From: Rhodococcus sp. B50
GTDB taxonomy: Bacteria; Actinomycetota; Actinomycetes; Mycobacteriales; Mycobacteriaceae
Direction: 5' to 3'
Length of the DNA stretch: 64,000 bases
Assembly (NCBI RefSeq): GCF_013602415.1
Contig: NZ_WPAG02000002.1
Span: forward strand, 1-64,000
Each line of letters opens with the position of its first letter. Within the stretch, counting starts at the first letter, position 1. Made by a program: the position numbers and the translations under genes. The notes under the pieces were generated by a model. The model searched no databases. It saw only the letters and a list, made by a program, of their open reading frames with translations, and was not told where the DNA came from. Of this stretch, positions 26,538 through 37,171 are shown one piece after another.

Positions 26538-27389
26538 TCAGTTCTGTTCGGCCGACCGCCGGTACCCGACGACGGCCGGGACCACGAAGACCGCCACCAT
26601 GCCGGCCGACCACAGGACCGTCTTCAGGAACGGCTCGGCGACCGGACCGCCCATCGCCAGCGCGCGCATCGTGTCGATCGCGCAGGACATCGGCTGATTC
26701 GCCACGATGGGCTGCAACCAGCTCGGATACGCCATGACCGGCACGAACCCCGAGTTGAAGAACATGAGCAGGGTGCACAGGATCGAGACGGTCTCGACCA
26801 GGGGCGTGCGCCCCGGCAAGGTCGCCAGCGCCGTCACCATCATCGCGAAGCCCAGACCGAAGATCAGCGGGACCACGAGGATGAGCAGGGTGGGGCCGAT
26901 GCCCTGCGTGAACCGGAAGCCCAGCGCGATGCCGGCGGCGAAGATCACGAGAGAGGTGACGAACACGCGCACCATCTCCGCCATCAACCGGCCCACGAGC
27001 CCAGCCGAACGATGAATCGGCAGTGTGTGGAACCGGCCGAGCAGCCCGGAATCTCGTTCGGTGCGCAATCCCACCGCGCTGACCACCGAGCCGAACATCG
27101 CGCCGACGAGCACGATCATGGGAACGGTGCCGAAGATCGACGAATATCCGGTCGCGGCGGTGATGCTGTCACCGAGCACGATGCGGAACATCACGAGCGT
27201 CAGCGCCGGATAGATGAGCGCCTGGATCATCGTGGCGGGATCGCGGGCCCACCTCAGCAGCAGCCGTCCGCACTGGAGACGGCTGTGCTCCCACAGGGCA
27301 CCGAGCGAACTCTCGCTGCGGATGCGATCCGGTTCCGGGTAGGTGAAGGCCGGGCCCGGTCCCCGCGACGTCTCGACGGTCTCGCTCAT
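26538..27389 (-). CDS. ABC-2 type transporter permease (DrrB/DrrC-like)
   Basis: A 283-residue integral membrane protein of the ABC-2 exporter family. It has a cytosolic N-terminus, then about six hydrophobic segments, including ALIYPALTLVMF near residue 58 and a late FNSGFVPVMAYPSWLQPI loop typical of daunorubicin-type permeases. It is the third gene of a minus-strand operon (ATPase, permease, permease), starting 4 nt after the end of the upstream permease gene. With the ATPase it should form a drug or lipid exporter. Its position beside the peptide synthetases suggests, but does not prove, export of their product. Confidence 0.86.
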   Translation of the reverse strand: MSETVETSRGPGPAFTYPEPDRIRSESSLGALWEHSRLQCGRLLLRWARDPATMIQALIYPALTLVMFRIVLGDSITAATGYSSIFGTVPMIVLVGAMFGSVVSAVGLRTERDSGLLGRFHTLPIHRSAGLVGRLMAEMVRVFVTSLVIFAAGIALGFRFTQGIGPTLLILVVPLIFGLGFAMMVTALATLPGRTPLVETVSILCTLLMFFNSGFVPVMAYPSWLQPIVANQPMSCAIDTMRALAMGGPVAEPFLKTVLWSAGMVAVFVVPAVVGYRRSAEQN

Positions 27390-27393
27390 GGCC

Positions 27394-28245
27394 TCACTCC
27401 CGTCTCGTCGCGGCCCACACGGCCCCCGGAATGCAGATCACGGCGAGCCCGATCATCCAGAACAGGCTCGGGCGGAAGACCTCCCAGGTCACCCCGTCCT
27501 GGGCCATGTCGCGCATCGCGAAGGAGAACTGGGAGATCGGCTGGTTGCGGACGAACGGCCTGATCCACTCGGGAAATCCCTCCTCGGGAACGAAACCGCA
27601 CGACAGCATCCCGAGAATCAGCTGCGGCAGGGTCAGCGCCTGCGCGGTCGCTTCGGGGCTCCGGGACAGGCATCCGATCGCGTCGGCGCCCAGACACAAC
27701 AGCAGGCTGATGATCAGTGCGGTCGCGCAGAACAACACCGCCTGCCCGAGCCCTGCGGAGAAGCGGAAGCCGATCAGGTAACCGAATCCGATCGCTGCCG
27801 CCAGGGAGATGACCGACCGCACCGTGCTCGCCGTCATCCGCGACGCCAACGGCGCCGCGGCGGCGACGGGCATCGTCTGCAGGCGTGAGGTTACACCGGT
27901 CGTGCCTTCCTGCGCCGCCAGCTGCGCCGCGGAGATGGCGGTGAACGCCATCGACTGCAACACGATGATGGGCATGAGGAACTGCGCGTAGTCGATGCCC
28001 TGCAGCTGCATGACGAACTTGAGCGGCAGGTAGAAACCCAGGCCGAAGACGAACGGTGCCAGGACCGCGAGGACCAGCTCGCCGTATCTGGCCATCGTGC
28101 GCAGCGAGCGGACCGTCAGCACCCACCACTGGTCGACCGACGACGGGGTGATCCGGCGGTGCGCGCCGCCCCGGCGTGAGGGAGGAGCGAACGAGGAGGT
28201 GTCGGGTGCGCTTCCCACCATCACCTCGTCGGTGCGGGCGGTCAC
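27394..28245 (-). CDS. ABC-2 type transporter permease (DrrB/DrrC-like)
   Basis: A 283-residue membrane protein homologous to the next gene of the operon. It has about six hydrophobic segments ([57 protein letters not shown]) and the CGFVPEEGFPEWIRPFVRNQPIS loop region diagnostic of DrrB-like permeases (positions about 216-238). The start was taken as the GTG whose first three bases overlap the TGA of the ATPase gene (GTGA overlap), which implies translational coupling. The open frame extends further upstream but lies inside the ATPase gene. Two different permeases of equal length suggest a heterodimeric channel. Confidence 0.86.
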   Translation of the reverse strand: MTARTDEVMVGSAPDTSSFAPPSRRGGAHRRITPSSVDQWWVLTVRSLRTMARYGELVLAVLAPFVFGLGFYLPLKFVMQLQGIDYAQFLMPIIVLQSMAFTAISAAQLAAQEGTTGVTSRLQTMPVAAAAPLASRMTASTVRSVISLAAAIGFGYLIGFRFSAGLGQAVLFCATALIISLLLCLGADAIGCLSRSPEATAQALTLPQLILGMLSCGFVPEEGFPEWIRPFVRNQPISQFSFAMRDMAQDGVTWEVFRPSLFWMIGLAVICIPGAVWAATRRE

Positions 28246-29312
28246 GGTCGTTCCCCTGCCGAAGCAGGTTCCGCTTGTTCGGACGCCGGTGCAGCGGTTC
28301 GGTCGGCGAGCGCGGTCGGGTCGGTGTCGGACGCCCCCGGAGCGCGGCCGTCCGGAGTGGACGCCGAGTGCCCCGTGAGCCGGAGGAAGACGTCGTCGAG
28401 AGAGGGACGCCGCAGGCCGATGTCGGCGAGTTCGACACCCAGGGGCTCGATACGCCGCAGTACCTCGGTGAGGGTCGCGGCACCGTCGGGCGCCGGAACG
28501 GACACCCGATCCGCGTCGGGGACCGTACCCTCCCGCAGATCCTGCGGGAGGAGACCGTCCAGTGCCCGGAGGAGCTCGGGTATCGCGCGCGGGTCGACCG
28601 GGACGATCTCGCAGTGGGTGCCGCCTGCGGACGACTTCAACTGGTTCGCGGTGCCCTCCGCGATCACCGTGCCCTTGTCGATGACGATGATGTTGTCGCT
28701 GAGCACATCCGCTTCTTCGAGGTACTGCGTCGTCAGCAGCACCGTGATGCCCTGCTCCTTGAGCGCCGCCACCAGCGACCACACGCCCTGCCGGCTGCGC
28801 GGATCGAGTCCGGTGGTCGGCTCGTCGAGGAAGACCACGCGGGGCCGGACCACGAGACCGCACGCGATGTCGACCCGTCGGCGCATACCGCCCGAATAGC
28901 CCTTGACGGGGCGACGCCCGGCGTCGACGAGATCGAACTCCTCGAGAAGTTCGTCCGCGCGTCGCGTGGCGGACTTCTTGTCCAGGCCCATCAGGCGCCC
29001 GAACAGGATCAGGTTCTCGCGACCGGTGAGGGTGTCGTCGAGTGCGGCGAACTGGCCGGTCATCATGATCGAGCGCCGGACCGCAGCGGCCTCGGTCACC
29101 ACGTCGTGCCCGGCGACCACCGCGCGCCCCGAGGTGGGTCGCAGGAGGGTCGACAGCACCTTGACCATCGTGGTCTTGCCGGCGCCGTTGGGACCGAGAA
29201 TGCCGAGGACACGGCCCGGAGGCGCGGAAAAACTGATCCCGTCGAGCGCGTGGACCTCGCCGAACGACTTGTGGACGTCCTCCACGAGAACTGCCTGGTC
29301 GTGATCGCTCAC
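28242..29312 (-). CDS. ABC transporter ATP-binding protein (DrrA-type exporter)
   Basis: A 356-residue nucleotide-binding subunit. Walker A is GPNGAGKT (residues 40-47), Q-loop Gln87 (MTGQF), signature YSGGM (139-143), Walker B VVFLDEPTTGLD with catalytic Glu164. The switch position reads TTQYLEEAD, with Gln196 in place of the usual His, a known feature of the DrrA/daunorubicin family. A C-terminal domain of about 100 residues and an Ala/Pro-rich tail follow. The start is GTG (VSDHDQ) after a GGCGGGG ribosome binding site; the frame is open further upstream, but that segment looks non-coding. First gene of the exporter operon. Confidence 0.9.
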   Translation of the reverse strand: MSDHDQAVLVEDVHKSFGEVHALDGISFSAPPGRVLGILGPNGAGKTTMVKVLSTLLRPTSGRAVVAGHDVVTEAAAVRRSIMMTGQFAALDDTLTGRENLILFGRLMGLDKKSATRRADELLEEFDLVDAGRRPVKGYSGGMRRRVDIACGLVVRPRVVFLDEPTTGLDPRSRQGVWSLVAALKEQGITVLLTTQYLEEADVLSDNIIVIDKGTVIAEGTANQLKSSAGGTHCEIVPVDPRAIPELLRALDGLLPQDLREGTVPDADRVSVPAPDGAATLTEVLRRIEPLGVELADIGLRRPSLDDVFLRLTGHSASTPDGRAPGASDTDPTALADRTAAPASEQAEPASAGERP

Positions 29313-29433
29313 ATCACACCCCGCCGTAGATCTCGGTCCCCGTCGGGGACGGGTCGGTCCGTCACCGTCGGAATCGTACCGGGACGCACGGTTCCGGGAG
29401 GCGCGGACGGACACGCTCGTCCGCGTCCGCAGG

Positions 29434-30129
29434 TCAGGACCAGACGCCGAGCCCGTCGAGATGATCGACGAGGCGGCGGGCCCCGTCGGTGAAGTGCGCA
29501 CGTATCTCGCGCCCGGCGGTCTCGACGTCGCCGGAGCGCAGTGCCTGCAGCAGTCGTTCGTGGGACGCGACCGCCTCCGTGCCCCAGCGGCGGTCGTCCG
29601 AGTAGAAGTGCACGGGCGTGTACCGGGTCGCGTTGTGCAGGAACCATGCGAGCTTGCGCGAACCCGCCGTCCGGTTCAGGGTCCGGTGGAACTCGAACTC
29701 CAGATCCTCGATGCGCGCACCGTCACCGGCCCGCACGGCCTCGGCGAAGCGCGTCTCCAATTCTTCGAGTTCGGCCAGGATCTCGTCCGTCATCAGCGTC
29801 GTGGCACGCTCCACGAGCCTCTCGGCGAGCCTGCCCTGGAGCCAGAAGATGTCGTCGATGTCCGATCTGTCGAGTGGGGACACCACGTATCCGCGGTGGG
29901 GGACGAGTTCGACGAGTCCTTCACCCCGCAGGGTCAGCAGAGCCTCGCGCACCGGGGTGACGCTCACCCCGAGTTCGGCCGCGGTCTCGTCCAAACGGAC
30001 GAAGTCGCCAGGTCGCGCACCGCCGGACATGATGAGGTTTCTCACGTGCGCGGCGACGTCGTCGGAGAGCTGCGGGCGCCTGTGCAGCACACCGGATCTC
30101 GACGAACCGGACGAAGCGGACGGGTTCAT
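29434..30129 (-). CDS. GntR-family transcriptional regulator (FCD domain)
   Basis: A 231-residue regulator. A winged helix-turn-helix lies at residues about 20-85 (LDETAAELGVSVTPVREALLTL is the recognition region), followed by an all-helical FCD effector domain (about 95-220) with the Asp/His residues that bind a metal in this family (FEFHRTLN, SHERLL). The ligand is usually a carboxylic acid or acyl compound. ATG 30129 was chosen because GGAAAGG lies 7 nt upstream; two earlier in-frame ATGs (30162, 30168) exist. It is divergent from the amidase gene across about 75 nt, so it may control that gene, itself, or both. I found no clear palindromic operator in the gap. Confidence 0.86.
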   Translation of the reverse strand: MNPSASSGSSRSGVLHRRPQLSDDVAAHVRNLIMSGGARPGDFVRLDETAAELGVSVTPVREALLTLRGEGLVELVPHRGYVVSPLDRSDIDDIFWLQGRLAERLVERATTLMTDEILAELEELETRFAEAVRAGDGARIEDLEFEFHRTLNRTAGSRKLAWFLHNATRYTPVHFYSDDRRWGTEAVASHERLLQALRSGDVETAGREIRAHFTDGARRLVDHLDGLGVWS

Positions 30130-30203
30130 GGGCGCGCCTTTCCGGGAGTCGATGGATTGCATTATCACCGGCGGGTCTCGACGGCATCACGGCCGGGGGT
30201 GAC

Positions 30204-31919
30204 ATGCCGCACACATTTCCGGGCCCGCCCGGACGGCGGCACGGTTCATGGTTTGGTGGCCGGGTGAGCACCGGAGTATCACGCCGACGGTTACTGGGAG
30301 GGGCCGCAGGCGGATTTCTCGCATGGGGCGCGAGCGCGGGAAGCAGTCGCGCCGCGCCGCCGCGCCGCCTCCCTCCGCCCGACTCGGTCGTCACCTCCGA
30401 CCCCGCGAGGATGAGTGCGGTCGAGGCGGCAGCGCTGCTGCACGCCGGCGAACTGCATCCCCGCGAACTGCTCGACGCCTGCCTGGACCGCACGCGCTCG
30501 TTCGACGGTGGGATCGGAGCATGGATCCGTCTCTATCCCGAGGTCGCCTACGCGGCAGCCGGGGCGGCGGGCGAGCGGCTGGCGCGCGCACGCCGGGATC
30601 GTGTTCCGGCGCCGCTCGTGTGCGGCCTCCCCATCGCCCTCAAGGACATCTTCGCGGTCTCGGGACTTCCCCTCACCGCGTCCAGTCGCGTCCTCGAGGG
30701 GAACATCGCGGCCGGGCACTCGGGTGCATGGCGCCGCCTGGAGGACGCCGGTGCGGTGCTCATGGGGCACGTGCACACCGACGAGTTCGCGATCGGTGTC
30801 GCCACCCCGCAGGTCGGCAACCCGTGGAACACCGAGATGTCGCCCGGAGGATCGTCCGGTGGGAGCGCGGCCGCGCTCGCCGCGCGGTTCGCGCCCCTGG
30901 CGCTGGGCAGCGACACCGGCGGTTCCGTCCGGTTCCCGGCGAGCGCCTGCGGTGTCTCGTCGATCAAGCCGACCTACGGGCGCATCACCTCGCACGGCAT
31001 GATCCCGCTGACCTGGACCCGCGACCACGTGGGGCCGATGGGGCGCAGCGTCGCGGACGCATCCCTGATGATGACCGTGCTGGCGGGTGCCGATTCCGCC
31101 GATCCGATCACGGCGCTCGGCCCCGACGTTCCGGCGAACGGCTATCCGGTGGCGGCGGCCGGGGGAGCGAACCCGCTCGCCGGCGTGCGGATCGGGCTGC
31201 CGGTGGCCGCGAGGCCCGCAGCGCCCGAAGCCGTGCAGCGTGTGGTCGACGACGCGGCGCGGGTGGCGGAGTCGCTCGGCGCGGTCACCGTCCCGGTGAC
31301 GATGCCACCCCTGCCGGAATCGCTCGCGACCGGCGATCAGGTCGAAATGGGCGCCTATCACCAGCAATTCACCGATCGACTCGGTCTGTACCGCCCCGAG
31401 AACGCGGTGGCCGCGGGCACGGCGGTGGCATCGCTCGTCGTCCCGGTGGGCGACTACCTCACCTTCGAGCGTGATCGCCTACGGTACCAGAGCGAGTACA
31501 ACCGGATGTTCGTCGAACAGGATCTCGACGCGATCATGCTCCCCGGCGCCTCCGTCGACGGCGCGCGACGCCAGGAGTTCCTCGGTATCAGCGTCACGGC
31601 CGGCGTCACTGGCGAGGTGAGGTGGGCGAACTACTCCGGTGCCCCGGTGGTGACGCTGCCCGCCGGGTATTCCGCCGCGACCGGGATGCCGGTCGGCGTG
31701 CAGCTCGGTGCGCGGCCGTGGCAGGACGAGCGACTCATCGGGATCGGACTCGAACTGCAGGAGGCGCTTCCCCTGTGGCGTGACGAGCCGCAACTCGTCG
31801 CCGCCGCGGCGCGCGCTCCCGAGGTCGCGCAGGTCCCGCCCGGCCCCGGCCCCGATCCGACGAATACGATCGGAGCGGCTGCGCCGGTTCGGACACTGCC
31901 GATGAACCCCATCGGCTAG
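30204..31919 (+). CDS. Tat-exported amidase (amidase signature family)
   Basis: A 571-residue amidase-signature enzyme that hydrolyses an unknown amide. The catalytic Ser-cisSer-Lys triad is recognisable: Lys in ALKDIF, and the Gly/Ser-rich stretch SPGGSSGGSAAAL followed by GSDTGGSVRFPA. The N-terminus carries a twin-arginine signal (SRRRLLGGAAGG, residues about 26-37) with an Ala-rich c-region ending near SRAAPP, so the enzyme is probably exported folded. The C-terminus is Pro-rich. ATG 30204 has GGGGGTG 3 nt upstream; a GTG at 30264 would shorten the n-region to a more usual length and is a fair alternative. Divergent from the GntR gene. Confidence 0.87.
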   Translation: MPHTFPGPPGRRHGSWFGGRVSTGVSRRRLLGGAAGGFLAWGASAGSSRAAPPRRLPPPDSVVTSDPARMSAVEAAALLHAGELHPRELLDACLDRTRSFDGGIGAWIRLYPEVAYAAAGAAGERLARARRDRVPAPLVCGLPIALKDIFAVSGLPLTASSRVLEGNIAAGHSGAWRRLEDAGAVLMGHVHTDEFAIGVATPQVGNPWNTEMSPGGSSGGSAAALAARFAPLALGSDTGGSVRFPASACGVSSIKPTYGRITSHGMIPLTWTRDHVGPMGRSVADASLMMTVLAGADSADPITALGPDVPANGYPVAAAGGANPLAGVRIGLPVAARPAAPEAVQRVVDDAARVAESLGAVTVPVTMPPLPESLATGDQVEMGAYHQQFTDRLGLYRPENAVAAGTAVASLVVPVGDYLTFERDRLRYQSEYNRMFVEQDLDAIMLPGASVDGARRQEFLGISVTAGVTGEVRWANYSGAPVVTLPAGYSAATGMPVGVQLGARPWQDERLIGIGLELQEALPLWRDEPQLVAAAARAPEVAQVPPGPGPDPTNTIGAAAPVRTLPMNPIG

Positions 31920-32404
31920 GCGCGATCGCGCAGGCCCGACCGAGCGGTGCGTCTTTCGAGGCGCACATCACGCACCGTCGCGAGTTGAACTCTCGGCCGT
32001 GCTCCTGCATACTGGTCGGGTTGCCTTGACCGGGCCATGGATGTTTCGCGGCTCGGAACGGGAAAGACGTGACAGTCGCGGATCGAGCCTCACGGCCTGG
32101 TCGCGGCCACATGCAAGACGGAAGCAGTACCCCTGTGTGCTCCTGCGAGCGCAGCCGGTTCCGTTCCTTGCGGTGTCGAAGCCTTTGAGTCTCGACGCCG
32201 GGGAATGAGCGGCGGGCCGACACGCCCGACCGCGTGGGCCGGAGAACAATGACAGATGAACAGCGGCAAGCGGATCGGATACGTCCGGCTCGCAATGTGT
32301 TTCGAGTGCTGTTCTCGGTCGCCGTTCCCGGGGGAACTGTGCAGACGAGGTGGTTTCCGGCTCCGCCGGGGATCACGAAACGCGGCAAGAAAAGGACACT
32401 AAGC
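31920..32404 (+). other. Leader region upstream of rpsJ, no convincing gene
   Basis: These 485 nt between the amidase and rpsJ hold no convincing coding sequence. A promoter-like pair sits at 31985-32013. Downstream the rpsJ frame is open back to 32234, but the extension lacks S10 homology. The implied 5' leader of nearly 400 nt is long enough for translational or attenuation control of the S10 operon. I could not recognise a known leader structure. Confidence 0.6.
31985..32013 (+). promoter_or_regulatory. Candidate S10 operon promoter
   Basis: TTGAAC (31985-31990), 17-nt spacer, CATACT (32008-32013): four of six matches to each box of the vegetative sigma consensus with ideal spacing. It is the best such pair in the leader. 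Confidence 0.42.
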
Positions 32405-32710
32405 GTGGCGGGACAGAAGATCCGCATCAGGCTCAAGGCCTATGACCACGAGGCGATCGACGCATCTGCGCGCAAGATCGTCGAGACGGTGACCCGTACG
32501 GGTGCCCGCGTGGTCGGCCCGGTGCCGTTGCCCACTGAAAAGAACGTGTACTGCGTCATCCGCTCGCCGCACAAGTACAAGGACTCGCGCGAGCACTTCG
32601 AGATGCGGACGCACAAGCGGCTCATCGACATCCTCGACCCGACGCCGAAGACCGTCGACGCGCTCATGCGCATCGATCTCCCGGCGAGCGTCGACGTCAA
32701 CATTCAGTGA
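32405..32710 (+). CDS. rpsJ: 30S ribosomal protein S10
   Basis: 101-residue S10, a 30S head protein that also acts as NusE in antitermination. The sequence is typical ([31 protein letters not shown]). The start is GTG 32405, 8 nt after AAAGGA; longer in-frame starts at 32234 and 32250 add unrelated residues and were rejected. First gene of the S10 operon. Unlike the common actinobacterial layout, no tuf/fusA/rpsG/rpsL genes lie directly upstream. Confidence 0.97.
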   Translation: MAGQKIRIRLKAYDHEAIDASARKIVETVTRTGARVVGPVPLPTEKNVYCVIRSPHKYKDSREHFEMRTHKRLIDILDPTPKTVDALMRIDLPASVDVNIQ

Positions 32711-32755
32711 CATTCGATTACAGCGAGCTTGTGAAAGACGCAGCGGAGACAACAC

Positions 32756-33409
32756 ATGACTAACCAGATCAAGGGAATCCTGGGCACCAAGCTCGGCATG
32801 ACCCAGGTCTTCGACGAGAACAACCGGGTCGTCCCGGTGACCGTCGTCAAGGCCGGACCGAACGTGGTCACGCAGATCCGTACCGAGGAGCGCGACGGCT
32901 ACAACGCCGTGCAGCTCGCCTACGGTGCCATCGCGCCGCGCAAGGTCAACAAGCCGGTCCGCGGCCAGTTCGACAAGGCCGGCGTCACGCCGCGCCGTCA
33001 CCTGGTCGAGTTCCGGGTCGAGGACGCCTCCGAGTACGAGGTCGGCCAGGAACTCACCGCAGAGGTCTTCGAGGACGGCGCCTACGTCGACGTCACCGGA
33101 ACCTCGAAAGGCAAGGGCTTCGCCGGCACCATGAAGCGTCACGGCTTCGCCGGCCAGGGTGCGTCGCACGGTACGCAGGCCGTGCACCGTCGTCCGGGCT
33201 CCATCGGTGGTTGCGCCACCCCGGGCCGCGTGTTCAAGGGCACGCGCATGTCCGGCCGTATGGGCTCCGACCGCATCACGACGCAGAACCTCTCGGTCCA
33301 CAAGGTGGACGCCGAGAACGGTCTGCTGCTGATCAAGGGCGCGATCCCGGGTCGCAAGGGCGGCCTCGTGATCGTCAAGACCGCAGTGAAGGGTGGTGCA
33401 CGGGCATGA
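32756..33409 (+). CDS. rplC: 50S ribosomal protein L3
   Basis: 217-residue L3, which nucleates 50S assembly near the peptidyl transferase centre. It has the typical [19 protein letters not shown] start, and the internal loop around HRRPGSIGG carries the glutamine that PrmB methylates in some bacteria (GQGASHGTQ). It starts 45 nt after rpsJ, and its TGA overlaps the rplD start (ATGA), so the two are probably translationally coupled. Confidence 0.97.
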   Translation: MTNQIKGILGTKLGMTQVFDENNRVVPVTVVKAGPNVVTQIRTEERDGYNAVQLAYGAIAPRKVNKPVRGQFDKAGVTPRRHLVEFRVEDASEYEVGQELTAEVFEDGAYVDVTGTSKGKGFAGTMKRHGFAGQGASHGTQAVHRRPGSIGGCATPGRVFKGTRMSGRMGSDRITTQNLSVHKVDAENGLLLIKGAIPGRKGGLVIVKTAVKGGARA

Positions 33410-34089
33410 CCAGCACCGAGACCGCAACCAAGCTGACCTTGGACGTCAAGGCCCCCGGTGGCCAGACCTCCGGCTCCGTCGATCTCCCCGCCGAGATCTT
33501 CGACGCTCCCGCGAACATCGCACTGCTGCACCAGGTCGTCACCGCGCAGCTCGCCGCGGCTCGTCAGGGAACGCACGCCACCAAGACCCGCGGCGACGTC
33601 CGCGGTGGTGGCAAGAAGCCGTACCGCCAGAAGGGTACCGGCCGCGCACGTCAGGGCTCGACCCGTGCGCCGCAGTTCGCCGGCGGTGGCGTCGTCCACG
33701 GCCCGCAGCCGCGCGACTACAGCCAGCGCACCCCCAAGAAGATGAAGGCCGCCGCTCTGCGCGGTGCCCTCTCCGACCGGGCGCGCAACGAACGCATCCA
33801 CGTGATCACCGAGCTCGTCGCGGGTCAGACCCCGTCGACCAAGGGTGCCCGCACCTTCCTCGGTGAGCTGACGGATCGCAAGAACCTGCTGCTCGTCGTC
33901 GGTCGCGAGGACATCGCGGCGTGGAAGTCCGCGCAGAACCTGCCGAACGTCCACGTGCTCGCGCCGGATCAGCTGAACACCTACGACGTGCTCTACAGCG
34001 ACGACGTCGTGTTCAGCGTCGAGGCGCTCAACACGTTCATCCACGGGCCGGCCGAGTCCGGCCAGGAAGTGAAGGAGGAGAGCAAGTGA
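33406..34089 (+). CDS. rplD: 50S ribosomal protein L4
   Basis: 227-residue L4, which lines the exit tunnel; in E. coli it autoregulates the S10 operon. The tunnel-loop segment [18 protein letters not shown] is present, preceded by a lineage-typical N-terminus. The start ATG overlaps the rplC stop by 4 nt; the longer open frame upstream lies within rplC. Its TGA overlaps the rplW GTG. Whether L4 regulates this operon through the long rpsJ leader is unknown. Confidence 0.97.
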   Translation: MTSTETATKLTLDVKAPGGQTSGSVDLPAEIFDAPANIALLHQVVTAQLAAARQGTHATKTRGDVRGGGKKPYRQKGTGRARQGSTRAPQFAGGGVVHGPQPRDYSQRTPKKMKAAALRGALSDRARNERIHVITELVAGQTPSTKGARTFLGELTDRKNLLLVVGREDIAAWKSAQNLPNVHVLAPDQLNTYDVLYSDDVVFSVEALNTFIHGPAESGQEVKEESK

Positions 34090-34391
34090 GCACGATCGCC
34101 GATCCTCGCGACATCCTGCTGGCTCCCGTCGTCTCCGAGAAGTCCTACGGGCTGATGGAAGAGGGCACCTACACCTTCCTGGTGCACCCGGACTCGAACA
34201 AGACGCAGATCAAGATTGCCGTCGAGAAGGTCTTCGGCGTCAAGGTGAGCAGCGTCAACACCGCCAACCGTCAGGGCAAGCGCAAGCGGACCCGTTTCGG
34301 TTACGGCAAGCGCAAGGACACCAAGCGCGCGCTCGTGACCCTCGCGGCCGACAGCAAGCCCATCGAGATCTTCGGAGGCCCGGTCGCCTAG
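34086..34391 (+). CDS. rplW: 50S ribosomal protein L23
   Basis: 101-residue L23, a protein at the tunnel exit that docks trigger factor and SRP. The sequence is typical ([33 protein letters not shown], and the basic loop [14 protein letters not shown]). GTG start overlapping the rplD TGA (GTGA), so coupled translation is likely. It ends 38 nt before rplB. Confidence 0.97.
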   Translation: MSTIADPRDILLAPVVSEKSYGLMEEGTYTFLVHPDSNKTQIKIAVEKVFGVKVSSVNTANRQGKRKRTRFGYGKRKDTKRALVTLAADSKPIEIFGGPVA

Positions 34392-34429
34392 CGATCGGAA
34401 CTCTCGAGAGATAGAGGACGAGAAGACTC

Positions 34430-35263
34430 ATGGCAATCCGTAAGTACAAGCCGACTACGCCGGGCCGCCGTGGCTCCAGCGTGTCGGACTTCGCCGAGAT
34501 CACTCGGTCGACGCCCGAGAAGTCGCTGATCCGCCCGCTGCACGGTCGCGGTGGACGTAACGCGCACGGCCGCATCACCACCCGTCACAAGGGTGGCGGA
34601 CACAAGCGCGCCTACCGCCTGATCGATTTCCGTCGCAACGACAAGGACGGCGTGCCGGCCAAGGTCGCTCACATCGAGTACGACCCCAACCGCACCGCGC
34701 GCATCGCGCTGCTCCACTACGTGGACGGCGAGAAGCGCTACATCATCGCTCCCAAGGGACTCGTGCAGGGCGCCCCGATCGAGTCGGGCCCCAACGCCGA
34801 CATCAAGCCGGGCAACAACCTGCCGCTGCGCAACATCCCGACGGGTACGACCATCCACGCGGTCGAGCTGCGTCCGGGTGGCGGCGCCAAGATGGCCCGT
34901 TCCGCCGGTGCGAGCATCCAGCTCCTCGGTAAGGAAGGCACCTACGCCACGCTGCGTATGCCCTCCGGTGAGATCCGTCGCGTCGACGTGCGCTGCCGCG
35001 CCACCGTCGGCGAGGTCGGCAACGCCGAGCAGTCGAACATCAACTGGGGCAAGGCCGGCCGTATGCGCTGGAAGGGCAAGCGCCCGACGGTCCGTGGTGT
35101 CGTGATGAACCCGGTCGACCACCCGCACGGTGGTGGCGAGGGCAAGACCTCGGGTGGTCGCCACCCGGTCAGCCCGTGGGGCAAGCCCGAGGGCCGCACC
35201 CGCAAGAACAAGGCGTCCGACAAGCTCATCGTCCGTCGTCGCCGTACCGGCAAGAAGCGCTAG
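34430..35263 (+). CDS. rplB: 50S ribosomal protein L2
   Basis: 277-residue L2, required for subunit association and the peptidyl transferase centre. It has the standard [15 protein letters not shown] start, the [19 protein letters not shown] segment, and the conserved histidine-containing [13 protein letters not shown] motif near residue 229. Own ATG after GAGGACGAGAAG; full family length. Confidence 0.98.
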   Translation: MAIRKYKPTTPGRRGSSVSDFAEITRSTPEKSLIRPLHGRGGRNAHGRITTRHKGGGHKRAYRLIDFRRNDKDGVPAKVAHIEYDPNRTARIALLHYVDGEKRYIIAPKGLVQGAPIESGPNADIKPGNNLPLRNIPTGTTIHAVELRPGGGAKMARSAGASIQLLGKEGTYATLRMPSGEIRRVDVRCRATVGEVGNAEQSNINWGKAGRMRWKGKRPTVRGVVMNPVDHPHGGGEGKTSGGRHPVSPWGKPEGRTRKNKASDKLIVRRRRTGKKR

Positions 35264-35282
35264 TCAAGGAGGGAGTTAGAGA

Positions 35283-35560
35283 ATGCCACGCAGCCTCAAG
35301 AAGGGCCCGTTCGTCGACGACCACCTCCTGGCGAAGGTGGACACGCAGAACGAGAAGGGCACCAAGCAGGTCATCAAGACCTGGTCGCGCCGTTCCACGA
35401 TTCTGCCCGACTTCATCGGTCATACGTTCGCTGTCCACGATGGACGCAAGCACGTGCCGGTGTTCGTCTCGGAGTCCATGGTCGGTCACAAGCTCGGTGA
35501 GTTCGCGCCGACCCGTACGTTCAAGGGCCACATCAAGGACGACCGGAAGAGCAAGCGTCG

Positions 35561-35564
<4 letters not shown>
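35283..35564 (+). CDS. rpsS: 30S ribosomal protein S19
   Basis: 93-residue S19, a 30S head protein contacting S13 and the A-site tRNA region. It opens [15 protein letters not shown] and contains [24 protein letters not shown] good AGGAGGGAG site precedes the ATG. Its stop overlaps the rplV start by 4 nt (ATGA). Confidence 0.97.
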
Positions 35565-36750
<1,186 letters not shown>

Positions 36751-36754
36751 CGCA

Positions 36755-37171
36755 ATGTTGATCCCCCGGCGGGTCAAACACCGCAAGCAGCACCATCCGA
36801 GCCGTACGGGTGCCGCCAAGGGCGGAACCCAGGTGGCCTTCGGTGACTACGGCATCCAGGCTCTCGAGCCGGCCTACATCACCAACCGGCAGATCGAGTC
36901 CGCTCGTATCGCCATGACCCGGCACATCAAGCGTGGCGGCAAGATCTGGATCAACATCTTCCCGGATCGCCCCCTCACCAAGAAGCCTGCCGAGACCCGT
37001 ATGGGTTCCGGTAAGGGTTCGCCGGAGTGGTGGGTCGCGAACGTCAAGCCCGGTCGCGTGCTGTTCGAGATGAGCTACCCCAACGAGGAGATTGCGCGCG
37101 AGGCCCTGCGACGCGCGATGCACAAGCTCCCCTGCAAGTGCCGCATCGTGACGAGGGAGGAGCAGTTCTGA
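36755..37171 (+). CDS. rplP: 50S ribosomal protein L16
   Basis: 138-residue L16, which positions A-site tRNA. Typical [15 protein letters not shown] start and [18 protein letters not shown] segment; the Arg in the latter region is the site hydroxylated in some bacteria. ATG 36755 follows the GGAGGG of the rpsC end; the longer upstream frame is inside rpsC. The stop shares one base with rpmC. Confidence 0.97.
   Translation: MLIPRRVKHRKQHHPSRTGAAKGGTQVAFGDYGIQALEPAYITNRQIESARIAMTRHIKRGGKIWINIFPDRPLTKKPAETRMGSGKGSPEWWVANVKPGRVLFEMSYPNEEIAREALRRAMHKLPCKCRIVTREEQF

Noticed and set aside
31920..31931. GCGCGATCGCGC palindrome after the amidase gene
   Set aside because: A short GC palindrome of a kind expected by chance in this composition, with no loop for a terminator.
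32234..32404. N-terminal extension of rpsJ from 32234 or 32250
   Set aside because: S10 homology starts at GTG 32405 with its own ribosome binding site; the upstream residues resemble nothing in the family.
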